DNA from: Dryocosmus kuriphilus | Taxonomy: Eukaryota > Arthropoda > Insecta > Hymenoptera > Cynipidae | Length of the DNA stretch: 64,000 nucleotides | Assembly (NCBI GenBank): GCA_038277395.1 | Contig: CM076191.1 | Location: 173,398,552 to 173,462,551, forward strand | Direction: 5' to 3' | Shown here: positions 10,901 to 19,374 of the stretch, in pieces | How positions within the stretch are numbered: the stretch's first letter is position 1 | Layout of the letters: every line of letters starts with the position of its first letter | Notes under the pieces: generated by a model | What the model was told of the DNA's origin: nothing | The model's database searches: none | Seen by the model: only the letters and a program-made list of their open reading frames with translations | Made by a program: the position numbers and the translations under genes

Positions 10901-11526
10901 ACGACTACATGATTAAAAAATACGGTGACAAATGTAAACTACTATACACTGCCACGGACAGTCTTATTAACGAAGTAAAATGTAATCACATTTACGCCGA
11001 CATGATAGACGACAGGGACAGATTTGACACCTCTGACTACCCTCGAGACAATGTTTTCAGAATGCCGCAAGCTAACAGAAAGGTTTTGGGTCTCATGAAG
11101 GATGAGTGTTATGGCAAAATTATCACTGAGTTTGTCGGCTTGCGGAGTAAAATATACAGCATCCGCGTAAACGGTGAAGACTTTGTAAAGAAAGCCAAAG
11201 GTGTAAAATAAGAGATTGTGCGCAAAATAATCACTTTCAACGATTACACGGAATGCTCGCGAAATTTGTTAGTCCAGAGCAGAACACAGTATGTCATCAG
11301 GTCGAGACCACACAATGTCGAGACCATTAAACAGACAAAAATTGCACTGAGTCCTCACGATGATAAGCGATGTTTGCTCCGCAACACCACAGACACTCTT
11401 GCGGCGATGCAATGGACGTTGAAGACACTGATGATGACGATATACACACAGACGATGATTATGACGTTCTGGAGATGCTTGTTAACAATTAGATTTTATT
11501 CAGTTACTGCAGACATATCATCATAA
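7903..11526 (+). pseudogene. polB: Protein-primed DNA polymerase B of Maverick 1, broken
   Basis: Replicative polymerase of the element. In order: an N-terminal arthropod-Polinton module (7903-8670), an acidic linker, a CDRCLHYF zinc-like segment (9079), the exonuclease motif YADCES (9234-9250) and an exonuclease-III-like YLDSRD (9757). Then come motif A DANNLYGWAM (10220), the motif B region KLMNNVVYGKTMENVR (10639) and motif C YTATDS (10945-10962). Breaks: the start codon reads GTG at 7903 where Maverick 2 has ATG. There is a frameshifting deletion near 8672. About 0.2 kb covering the HNH-like module and exonuclease motif II is deleted near 9577. Further breaks are tandem TAA TAG at 9866-9871, a frameshift near 10575 and TAA at 11209. 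The first Asp of motif C is Ala. Confidence 0.93.
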
Positions 11527-11549
11527 CTGCACTTTGAAATCACCTTTGT

Positions 11550-11625
11550 AAATATGTTATTATTATTTTTATTATTATTGTTGTTATTATTATTATTACT
11601 ACTACTACTGTTCAGCGGTATCACC
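11550..11625. repeat. TTA/TTG/TAC trinucleotide microsatellite
   Basis: A run of TTATTATT with TTGTTG and ACTACTACTACT follows the polymerase gene. A polyadenylation-like AATAAA lies downstream at about 11704, suitable for ending the polymerase transcript. Confidence 0.7.
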
Positions 11626-11827
11626 TGCGTGGAGGTGAATAGACTTTGGCGCAGATGACTCTAGATCAACTTTGTAAATAGGGTATATAGGAGTTATATT
11701 TGAATAAAACAAGATATGTACATATATGAATGCATATAAATTGCTTTTTATTTATCAAGGGACCTTACATCTCTATTTAGTGTAAGCATATACTGTTTAT
11801 AGTTAAATTCATAATTTAGTCTAACAT

Positions 11828-11908
11828 TGGTTCAACGTTGGCTCAATATTGATTCAACGTTGATTCAACGTTGGCTCAAAGTTGATTCAACGTTGATTCA
11901 ACATCGAA
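11828..11908. repeat. 11-bp repeat array between convergent genes
   Basis: About seven and a half units of AACGTTGATTC (variants AACGTTGGCTC, AATATTGATTC, AAAGTTGATTC) sit in the gap between the 3' ends of PolB (+) and integrase (-). The CAACGTTG core is palindromic and the period equals about one helical turn. Maverick 2 keeps four units at the equivalent place (53888-53940). Confidence 0.85.
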
Positions 11909-11918
11909 GAAAATTTGA

Positions 11919-12845
11919 TTACATATCTGATTTGTCTATCCAGCTGTTGTGTGAACTATCAGAGCCTAACCACTTTACATAGACTTTATTGCCACGTCTC
12001 TTGATTACTTTTTCCACAAGGTATACGTCTGGATGATTAACTTTGAGAAGTTCCTCTTCATAGAATCCGCCAGCGATACTTTGTTCTTGATAGTCCTTGA
12101 GCTTGTACGTTACTGGATTGGTAGGTATGAGTTGTGTTACAGTGAATATCTCTGTCGTCCAGTTGGAAGTGTATCCTTTTTCAAGGACATGCTTGTGCTT
12201 GCTGACTCGAACCCTATCACCAACTTTGAACCTTGCTCTCTTCCTTCTGAATATACTTCGCAGTTTTTTGAAGCGTTGAAAGAGTTCCTTCTCAACCTCA
12301 GCAATGACATCTCTGGGCTTCATACCGATTGATCGATGTTTTGTATTGTTGTACTTGGAGATGAGAGCAGGTAAAATACCTATCCACTTGTAGTTTCCTT
12401 TCAAGCTGAATTGTGGCCATATCTTGTTTTTGAGCGTGCGATTAAATCGTTCACAGATTGATGCCTTTAGATTACTGTGCGTTGAGTATAGATTGATCCT
12501 GTATTGTTGCATTAGATTTTTAAAATGTGAATTATAAAATTCTTTGCCTTTGTCGGTGCGCAAATTTTTTGGTACACGACCCTGCACCAGTACAGATTTC
12601 ATTGCTAAAGTAACATCTGGTCCACTCTTGCTTTTAACAGGGACAGTCCAGGCGTACTTGAAGAAAATATTAATTACGGTAAATAAATACTTCTAACTAT
12701 TATTCTCATGGGCATAGGGTAACATTTCAACCAAATCTGCCTGCCATGTCTCGTCTATACCACGCATTTGTACACAACGACGAGGATAATTTTTTCTGGC
12801 TGTTTTATGCAGTTCCGTGACTACTGCCAATTTCTCTTTGTCCAT
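11919..12845 (-). pseudogene. int: Maverick integrase with chromodomain, one in-frame stop
   Basis: Retroviral-type (rve) DDE integrase that inserts the element into host DNA. The single frame of 308 codons shows the first catalytic Asp in TWQADLVEM (about residue 37), the second in RTDKGKEF (98) and the Glu in KASICERFNRT (132). After these come a basic linker RRKRARFKVGDRVRVSKHK and a C-terminal chromodomain YLVEKVIKRRGNKVYVKWLG. The only break is TAG at 12693-12695 (codon 51). The start overlaps the 3' end of the fibre-like gene by 41 bases, which suggests a compact minus-strand transcription unit after the ATPase. Confidence 0.93.
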
Positions 12846-13239
12846 ATTTGAGTGTGTTTAGTGGAGCATCCAACTGAGCAATGAGTTTAGTGTTACGGAT
12901 CGACAAATCTTGTTTCGTATTTATCTGCAAGTTTTTGAGTTTCTCGTTGATTGATTCCTCGAGACCACGAATCATCAAATTATTATTGTCAATCTCTGCT
13001 TTCATAGACGATGTGACTACAAACACTGTACGTTTTTCGTTTTGAATAATGCTCTGTATAGTTCCTAAATTTACTGCGTCAGATTGTTCATTGGCTTCAC
13101 TAACGTTACACAATCTCTTGCCGTCTACATCATAATGACCGTCGGAGGTGATTTTGAATCCAATACCAGGCTGTCCACGGCTTGCTGCTGCAGCGGTTCG
13201 ATCCAGGTGACGTCCAGACACGTCGATACTCACCATCAT
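12805..13239 (-). CDS. Coiled-coil/fibre-like Maverick protein
   Basis: Open frame of 144 codons from the ATG at 13239; the frame is open further upstream, but the conserved part begins MVSIDVSGRHL. It carries DGHYDVDGKRLCNVSEANEQ followed by SDAVNLGTI. This is the layout of fibre or tail-type proteins, where a KRL-N-V box precedes a DAV(N/T) box and a coiled coil. The C-terminal half (GLEESINEKLKNLQ onward) is predicted helical. It lies between the ATPase/DUF8207 fusion and the integrase on the same strand. The role in the virion, if any, is inference. Confidence 0.6.
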   Translation of the reverse strand: MMVSIDVSGRHLDRTAAAASRGQPGIGFKITSDGHYDVDGKRLCNVSEANEQSDAVNLGTIQSIIQNEKRTVFVVTSSMKAEIDNNNLMIRGLEESINEKLKNLQINTKQDLSIRNTKLIAQLDAPLNTLKYGQREIGSSHGTA

Positions 13240-13267
13240 ACTGATTATATTTTTTGTGTGAACGCTC

Positions 13268-13831
13268 CTAATATATGATTCCGGCTTCCCGTAGTTCCTC
13301 AATAATGGACACGATTTCATTGTTGTGACTTGGATTGCCAGCTGACTGAGACGCTACAAGTAGACAAAGACGATTCACTAGCTCATTGGGGTCATCCCAG
13401 TAGACATAGTTTGTATTCACATCTTTTATCGCTACCATGTACGGTGGCAGTGAACCTCCACTCCTGTCATCATCAAATACAATTATAGAATTTGGTTGAG
13501 CTTCACTCGGTGATATTACCTGCTCATGCTCACTAAAGGGAAAATACTCAACACCATCTACATTTTTTAACACTTTTTCCAGGAATCGGTACTTTGGTTG
13601 ATTCAGGGATTTTGAATAGACGTAGACATTGGTAAATTTTAATCCGTTTGGGTGCAATATTAGAGCGAGTAATGTATTTGTTTTGCCACAGTTTGACAGG
13701 CCGCAAAATACTGCACGAATACTGTCTGGCAGTAGACTTCCATGATGTTTTATCCCTCTCCTCTTCTATGATTGGACGAGGGTATCAAAGTTACCAACTG
13801 GAAGCCTAACAGGTTGTTTCTTGAACCGCAT
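13268..13831 (-). pseudogene. Packaging ATPase fused to the tail of another Maverick protein
   Basis: The ATG at 13831 starts a frame with a TAG at 13766-13768, then an A32/FtsK-like DNA-packaging ATPase. It has Walker A GLSNCGKTNT, the YVYSKSLNQPKY segment and Walker B IIVFDDD. Directly after Walker B the frame runs into SGGSLPPYMVA and YVYWDDPNELVNRL, ending EELREAGIIY. That is the C-terminus of a separate Polinton protein (DUF8207-like, seen N-terminally in Maverick 2 at 51038). A deletion has removed the ATPase C-terminus and the next gene's N-terminus and joined them in frame. Family assignment of the second part is from memory and less certain. Confidence 0.82.
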
Positions 13832-13855
13832 CTTGACTTGAACTGTCACAAAACC

Positions 13856-13917
13856 TATAAATACAGCGCTTTTATAGCTTTCAGGTCAGTTGCGTGCTAT
13901 CCTCCGTTCAGTGTGGA
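13856..13917 (+). promoter_or_regulatory. Putative late/virion promoter between divergent units
   Basis: TATAAATA lies at 13856-13863 and a TCAGTT initiator at about 13885, 30 bases on, in front of the ATG at 13918. The ATPase start (13831) diverges on the other strand, so 86 bases separate the two units. This would drive the plus-strand virion block. Core elements are visible; function is inferred. Confidence 0.6.
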
Positions 13918-14710
13918 ATGATTGAGCATAGAGTGTCACACAGTGCTAAAGGCCTAGTCAATCGTCTCATCAACAAATTGCCATTTGAGTTGCATTTGCC
14001 TGGCTATCAGTACTGCGGCCCAGGTACTAAGCTAGTTAAACGACTTTCTAGAGGTGATCTCGGTATCAATCCTCTAGACGCAGCGTGTAAAGAACACGAT
14101 ATTGTATATTCACGTAATAGTGAGAACGCTGAAGTGAGAATCTCTGCAGATCGTGTACTAGCCAGTAAAGCGTGGCAGCGGGTTTTTTCCAAAGACGCTA
14201 AAATTGATGAGAAAGCTGCAGCACTGGAAATAACTAACGTAATGAATGCCAAAGCGAAACTCGGTATGGGAATAAAGAGGAAATCCAGTACAGTGAAGAG
14301 GAAGCTTAGTTTAAAGAAGAAGAAGACAAAGAAGAAACAAATTGGATTTAGAAAGATTGTGAATGCAGCTAAGAAAGCTATGAGACGAAGTAGTGATGCA
14401 AAAGTAGTCATCAAGTCTGCAATCAGAGGTGCACAGGAAGCTGTCAAAGGTGTGGATAAAGTGAAAAATCCACGTGTTTTGCCAATCCCCTCAAAAGTAG
14501 GGGGTGTTTTGCCACTGATTCCCGTATTTGCTGGACTCAGTACACTTGGAGCACTCACTGGTGGAGCATTTGGTGTAGCTCGCAGAGGCTCAACGTCATA
14601 ACAAGTCAATAAAGGCTATTGTTCTAGGAAAGGGGTTACACCTGAAAACTTACAGGAAAGGACTGGGACTTCATATGAAAGGACAGGGTCTTCGTCTAAG
14701 ACCAGCATAA
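13918..14710 (+). pseudogene. Minor virion protein with phospholipase A2-like domain
   Basis: From the ATG at 13918 the N-terminal part has the PLA2 calcium loop YCGPGT (residues 32-37), GINPLDAACKEHD with the catalytic His-Asp pair (60-61), and a Lys-rich middle. A hydrophobic segment VLPLIPVFAGLSTLGALTGG follows near the end. This resembles the parvoviral VP1-type PLA2 used for membrane penetration. The frame stops at 14601. A second frame from about 14590 to 14710 carries GKGLHLKTYRKGLGLHMKGQ, the GL-x-LK-x-Y repeat tail often found at the end of this protein in Polintons. A frameshift near 14590 therefore truncates it. Start choice: the ORF is open to 13894 but that codon is GTG. Confidence 0.82.
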
Positions 14711-15123
14711 AAAAACTTGTAGTGAAGCTACCTCATTGTGCACTCACTGATGCCGATCTGTTGAAATATGCTAAAGCTATAAAAATTCCACATTTCCGTG
14801 GAGTGTTTATGCTTAATGAGCTACTAGTGCGTGGTCGCCGTTAAACTGAATCAGCTATTGTAAATCTTGATGACAGTCAAGGCCCTGGTACTCACTGGGT
14901 AGCATATAGAAAGATCGATAATAATATTCTATACTTTGACAGTTTCGGTAATCTTCGTCCACCATCGGATCTTGTCAATTACCTCGGTGTTGGTAGCGTA
15001 ATAAAGTACAATCATGATAGATATCAAGACTATGACAGTATTGAGTGTGGACACATGTGTTTAAAATTTTTGTGTGGACAGCTACATGTAAGAGACAAAT
15101 ATTCTCTATATAAGAGTGTGTAA
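14707..15123 (+). pseudogene. Adenovirus-type cysteine protease (maturation protease)
   Basis: Virion maturation protease of the adenain (C5) type. The frame shows KLVVKLPHCALTDADLLKYA, FRGVFMLNELL, the catalytic His in GTHWVAY (14893), Asp in YFDSFGN (14938), and the Gln-Asp and Cys block YQDYDS...ECGHMCLKF with Cys at 15046. TAA at 14842-14844 interrupts it between FRGVFM and the His. No ATG opens the frame. ATA at 14707 overlaps the stop of the preceding repeat-tail frame, so loss of an overlapping start/stop pair is plausible. About 138 codons in total. Confidence 0.88.
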
Positions 15124-15850
15124 TGAACAGACTAGAGGCAGTATAGATAAGAACATCGTCACCAACGAACCATTTACTTTTAACATAACGGGAAACTCTT
15201 CTGTGCTCGAGGTAGAGTACTTTCCACCAATAGAACTTTCTCCGCACAAGAACTACGCTCTTGGTCTCGTTGAATTGCTCACATTTAATGCGATTCCCAA
15301 CGTTGATGTGGGAAAGAATACAATTAAGGTCGGACAGAGAAAAGTTGTCATACCTACTGGCAGCTATGAGATTGAAGACATTTAGAGCTATGTCCAGAAG
15401 GTTCTAGCGAGTAACGGCATTACAATAAACATGAAGCCAAATAATAACACACTGTGCAGTGAGATAAAGTGTGATCGTGAAGTGGACTTTAGACCAGGAG
15501 ATTCGACTGGACGACTATTGGGATTTGCACCTCGTGTTCTTGAAACCAATAAGATTCACACTTCTGATTTACCTGTGGCCATTCTCAAAGTGAATGCTCC
15601 ACGAGTTGAGTGTAACATCACAACAGGAGCCTATATCAAAGAGCGCAAGGTTCACACGATTCATGAATTCTTTCCTATTGTTCCACCAGGATATAAGATT
15701 GTGGAAGTGCCGTCACACGTCATTTATCTGCCAATCGCCGTCAAGACAATACCCCAAATTCAGCTCCGCATTGTCGATCAAGACGGAGACTTGGTGAATT
15801 TTCGAGGAGAAATTATAAAAATACGACTGCATGTTAAATTATCATCATAA
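15116..15850 (+). pseudogene. Penton-like minor capsid protein, one in-frame stop
   Basis: About 240 codons in one frame, split by TAG at 15383-15385. The N-terminal part has FNITGNSSVLEVEYFPPIEL and KNYALGLVELLTFN. The C-terminal part has STGRLLGFAPRVL, an RVECNITTGAYI block and a final QIQLRIVDQDGDLVNFRGE strand-rich end. Position (after the protease, before the major capsid protein), length and beta-rich composition fit the single jelly-roll penton of Polintons. Identity is by order and resemblance, not by a catalytic motif. No in-frame ATG is visible at the 5' end. Confidence 0.75.
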
Positions 15851-16062
15851 TGGGTATTGTGTACAATCTCAAAGGAGCCTATATAAGGGAAACAACAGGC
15901 CAGAAAAAGATCAGTTTTCGACCAGCCCGCAAGGTGCTAACACCTCAAAACGTGCTTCGTCTGAAACAGCTAGGCCACAAGGTCAAAGAAACTCGTGGAG
16001 AAAGAAATAAAAACGTCCATTCAAAATATTTGTCATCTCAATCTGTTGCAACAACAAAGAAA
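15850..16062 (+). CDS. Small basic Maverick protein, open into the capsid gene
   Basis: It starts MGIVYNLKGAYIRETTGQKK and includes FRPARKVLTPQNVLRLKQLG, a short conserved block I associate with a separate small Polinton protein of about 45 residues. No stop follows, so it reads on through a 26-residue spacer into the major capsid protein. The ATG at 15850 overlaps the TAA of the penton-like gene (ATAATG). Whether it is made as a fusion is unknown. Confidence 0.5.
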
Positions 16063-17304
16063 ATGGAGGAAATATTAAATATTCAAGCACCAGTGAGATT
16101 TGACAAATCAATCACCCACTATGAGATTCATGCGCATCAGCCTTATGCCTCATCATCATTCAACAACAGTGATGAAATTCGAATCGCTGTTCAGCACCAA
16201 GATTTGTGTATAATACCCAGAAAGTGTTCACTACACGTGTACGGAAGACTGACTAGGGATGCTGATGTAGCCAGGAATGTTACTACCACAAACTTTGTGA
16301 GTAATGCCATCTGCTATCTGTTTGATGAAACTCGCTATGAACTCAATTGTACTGAGATTGACCGTTGTAAGAATGTCGGTCTCACAAGCACCATAAAAGG
16401 TTACATCTCTCTCACTCCTGGACAAAGTTATGTTATTAAGAATGCAGGATGGTTAGGCATCCCAGAAGGTACAGAACGTCGTCTTACCAATGAGGAGGAA
16501 TACTTTGATGTTACTATACTACTCAGTATGATTCTAGGATTCGCCGAAGACTTTCGAAAAATTATTGTGAATGCAAAGCAGGAAAAAATCCTTACAAGAT
16601 CACGCAGTGACTTGAACGCAATAATTCAAGAGAGAGCAGATCTTGGAAACGAAGAACAGTTTAGGTTCACGATTCAAATAGTGGAGTGGATAATTCCATA
16701 TGTAATGGCTTCAGATCAGCAGAAGATACAGCTGTTGAACTTTATTGAAAAGGACCCCTTGACCACTATGAGTTTTCGCTCATGGGAATTATATGAATAT
16801 CCGCTGCTTCTCACCACTTCAAGACATATATGGACTGTGAAAACGTCAACTCAGTTGGAAAAACCACGTTATGTTATCCTGGGTTTCCAGACAGGCAGAA
16901 AGGATAGACGAGCAAGATATGTTAACCGTTTCGACCATTGCAATATAACCAATGTCAAGGTGTTTCTCAATTCACAGTACTATCCATACGGCATTCTTAA
17001 TTTAAACATTAATCACAATCAGTTTGCACTACTGTATGAAATGTATGCAAACTTTCAGCCAGCCTACTATAGTAAACAGCCTGAACCGATGTTGAAGAAA
17101 AACGCTTTCAAAGATCACGCTCCCCTGATTGTTATTTATTGCTCAAAACAAAATGAGTTTCTCAAACAGGCCTCAGTAGACGTTCGTTTGGAATTTGAAT
17201 CTGGAGACAATTTTCTCGCTGAAACATCAGCCTACTGTCTCATCATACATGATCGTATTATTCAATACCAACCTCTCAGTGGTAGCATGAAAAAGTTGAT
17301 TTAG
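16063..17304 (+). CDS. mcp: Maverick major capsid protein (double jelly-roll type)
   Basis: Uninterrupted frame of 413 codons from ATG at 16063, set in a strong context (AAAATGG). It begins MEEILNIQAPVRFDKSITHY and continues with HQPYASSSFNNSDEIRIAV. A middle region follows with CYLFDETRYELNCTEIDRC and GYISLTPGQSYVIKNAG, and the C-terminal part has FLNSQYYPYGILNLNINHNQ. It is the intact, most conserved virion gene of this element. Assignment as the Polinton major capsid protein rests on length, order between the penton-like gene and the right arm, and recognised conserved blocks. An N-terminal extension from 15850 is open in the same frame. Confidence 0.85.
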   Translation: MEEILNIQAPVRFDKSITHYEIHAHQPYASSSFNNSDEIRIAVQHQDLCIIPRKCSLHVYGRLTRDADVARNVTTTNFVSNAICYLFDETRYELNCTEIDRCKNVGLTSTIKGYISLTPGQSYVIKNAGWLGIPEGTERRLTNEEEYFDVTILLSMILGFAEDFRKIIVNAKQEKILTRSRSDLNAIIQERADLGNEEQFRFTIQIVEWIIPYVMASDQQKIQLLNFIEKDPLTTMSFRSWELYEYPLLLTTSRHIWTVKTSTQLEKPRYVILGFQTGRKDRRARYVNRFDHCNITNVKVFLNSQYYPYGILNLNINHNQFALLYEMYANFQPAYYSKQPEPMLKKNAFKDHAPLIVIYCSKQNEFLKQASVDVRLEFESGDNFLAETSAYCLIIHDRIIQYQPLSGSMKKLI

Positions 17305-17429
17305 GATGAAATTAGTGGTGGGGGGGGGGGAAGTGTTAGAAGTTGTGGTGGGGGTAATGCTAGCATTGGTGGTGGGGAAAAAGTTGTAAGAGAAATGATT
17401 CCAGAGGGTGGAATTCAGTTTGCATCGAA
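17305..17429. other. G-rich spacer
   Basis: It contains GGTGGGGGGGGGG and two further GGTGGGG runs between the major capsid gene and the next ORF. I see no gene or terminator. Confidence 0.5.
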
Positions 17430-17962
17430 ATGGACTTTATAGTAGATGTGCAAGGCTTCAGAAAGCCCATTAACCAGTTTTTGTGAAGGAGTTAGCTGTA
17501 GTTCCTCTCCAGGAAGACTCTCAACCTGTGGTTTACTTGCTTCAACAGCCTTGCCACTGGCATATGTTGACTGCCCGATACAGGAGTGAAAATTTGTGGC
17601 TGACGCGCAATTATCATGGTCTCGAATGGATGGCTGGAGATATACCCTATGAGGAAGTGAGGCCTTTGATTCGAGACACAGTGCATGGTGCTAATGCGGT
17701 CTACGTCAAAGGATTGGAGAAGAAAAAGTATTTGGAGGAGTTTCTGAAAAATGTGACTGATCTGGCAGATCTGAGTTGTCCTGCGCTCCATAAATTATCC
17801 AACACAATCTCCGTCGGGTGCAATCACCACTTTCAGTACTGGAATGAAAACTGTGCAGTTAAAAATGCTCTTGCCCTCAGGACCTGGTTCTTGACTCCTC
17901 GGGATCAACTAATCTTCAGGAATTACTCTCAAAGTGGTATCGATCATAATAGGAAAAGATAA
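17430..17962 (+). pseudogene. Uncharacterised Maverick protein, one frameshift
   Basis: The ATG at 17430 opens MDFIVDVQGFRKPINQF, then a one-base frame change near 17480 leads to KELAVVPLQEDSQPVVYLLQ and on to the stop at 17962. The body has TRNYHGLEWMAGDIPYEEV, NAVYVKGLEKKKYLEEFL and a Cys/His-containing end, CPALHKL and CNHHFQYW...NCAVKNALALRTW. I recognise the pattern as recurring in arthropod Polinton-like elements but know of no assigned function. The N-terminal hydrophobic-Asp start resembles the first motif of RNase H-fold nucleases, which is only a suggestion. Confidence 0.6.
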
Positions 17963-18435
17963 ACTGTCTGTGTAATCATTACATAGTTTTAATTTATAGA
18001 TAAGAAAATAGAAAAAATAAAAGAATGAGTTGATTTCAAATTTCTGACGTTTTTTTTCCGCTTTGAATTACTTTAATTTAATTAATTTAATTAAGAGAAA
18101 ATTGATGTGTTGTTTTTTCGCTTTGCTAGAATTTCACCGATGGAATTTCCTTTCTTTAAACAAGAATGATAGATTTTCATCACATCGATGGGTTGAATTT
18201 CACACTTCGAGCATCAAAGGACTTTAAAAATGTGTGATGAAAACAAGTTTATGTGTGTTAAAACTTGTCGAAACTCGTCGAAAACCTACCCAACACACAC
18301 GCACACACATTTTCTACACAGTACCTCCTAGAATATTCTGGTGGGGGAAATCGTTGCATCATCTTGCGAAACGTGTTAAGACTTGTCGAGTTTCTCGAAC
18401 TTTCTAGAATGTAGGTAGAATGGGGGTTACAAGTC
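17963..18435. other. Noncoding stretch upstream of the last Maverick gene
   Basis: AT-rich. AATAAAAG near 18017 could end the preceding transcript. CACATCGATGGGTTGAATTT occurs at 18181, and CTTGTCGAAACTCGTCG-type repeats lie between 18270 and 18400. No ORF with support. Confidence 0.5.
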
Positions 18436-18475
18436 TATAAAAGCAGCATGAGATTACAGAGGTTTCAGTCTATCT
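18436..18475 (+). promoter_or_regulatory. Putative promoter of the small right-end gene
   Basis: TATAAAAG at 18436-18443 is followed by CAGAGGTTTCAGTCTATC at about 18456-18473, with the TTTCAGTCT initiator-like core 25-30 bases downstream of the TATA box. The same block occurs in the PolB leader region at 5443. Function is inferred. Confidence 0.55.
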
Positions 18476-18528
18476 TCGAACATTGAGAGTGTAAAGTCAA
18501 TCAATTTATTATCCCAGAGAAGAATAAA

Positions 18529-18792
18529 ATGGATCTCAGCATTGTAAATAGAATTGACCGATTGGAAAATATCCTCACAGTGACGTAATTGGCTGATCTT
18601 ACAGTGAAGAAAATATATGCAGTCACAAAAATCATGAAAGTTCAAATGAAATATGGAACAAAATTCATGACCGAGTTGGACAACGAGATGTTGGTATACT
18701 TACCGAACCGAATAAACAATATCTTTGAAGATCCACAATACATGGAAACATTTGAGAAACTAGAAATTGCTGTCCAGCAAAAAAAAATTTAA
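18529..18792 (+). pseudogene. Small OB-fold-like Maverick protein, one in-frame stop
   Basis: The ATG at 18529 opens MDLSIVNRIDRLENILTVT, then TAA at 18586-18588. The same frame continues as LTVKKIYAVTKIMKVQMKYG, FMTELDNEMLVYLPNRI and a charged end with stop at 18792. The pattern Y-x-V-x-K...TKYG-like...VYLP-R-I is that of small proteins in arthropod Polintons that I think of as OB-fold nucleic-acid binders. That role is inference from strand pattern only. Confidence 0.55.
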
Positions 18793-19334
18793 TTTTACAA
18801 CTTTGTGGTAAATACAACATGTTCGAATTTCAATACGTTGATTGAGTAAATAAATTATAAAATTTACTGATATATTCTCTGTTTACTTATTTCTTAATTT
18901 TTGTTAATAAATAAGTTAAATTTAGTTAGTTTAAATTAGGTTCGCTTTGATTTTCCTTATTCGTTTCTCAACGATGGATATCCAACACATCGATGGGTTG
19001 AATTTCTTTCTACAATAACATCCAGGAACTTCGGAACATCGATGGGTAGAAATTTCCAATATCGTTCATTTTTTTTACCGTTAAATTACAGGTAATTATT
19101 TGATTAAATTTACCTTTATAATCTATGGGTGTCGAAAAATTGCATCATTATGCGCGTTCCAATAGGTTTGATTTATTACATCATCATGTGCGTCGAAACC
19201 TGTCTAGAGATGCCACGTCGGAGGGGAACTCGAAACCGTTGAGGGGAAAGGGCGGGTGGGAGAGGAAGCGGAAGCCGATGAGAGGAAACGCCACGTCTGA
19301 GGGGAACTTGAAGCCGATGGAGAGGGAGAGAGGT

Positions 19335-19369
<35 letters not shown>

Positions 19370-19374
<5 letters not shown>

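Larger units (their letters stand above)
18181..19060. repeat. ACATCGATGGGTTGAATTT motif, three copies
   Basis: Copies at about 18182, 18978 and 19036, the last one slightly divergent (ACATCGATGGGTAGAAATTT). They flank the small right-end gene and lie inside the right arm's inner border. The ATCGAT core is palindromic. Role unknown. Confidence 0.6.

Noticed and set aside
14007..14609. 200-codon minus-strand ORF
   Set aside because: Antisense shadow of the PLA2/minor virion gene, whose own frame carries the catalytic motifs.
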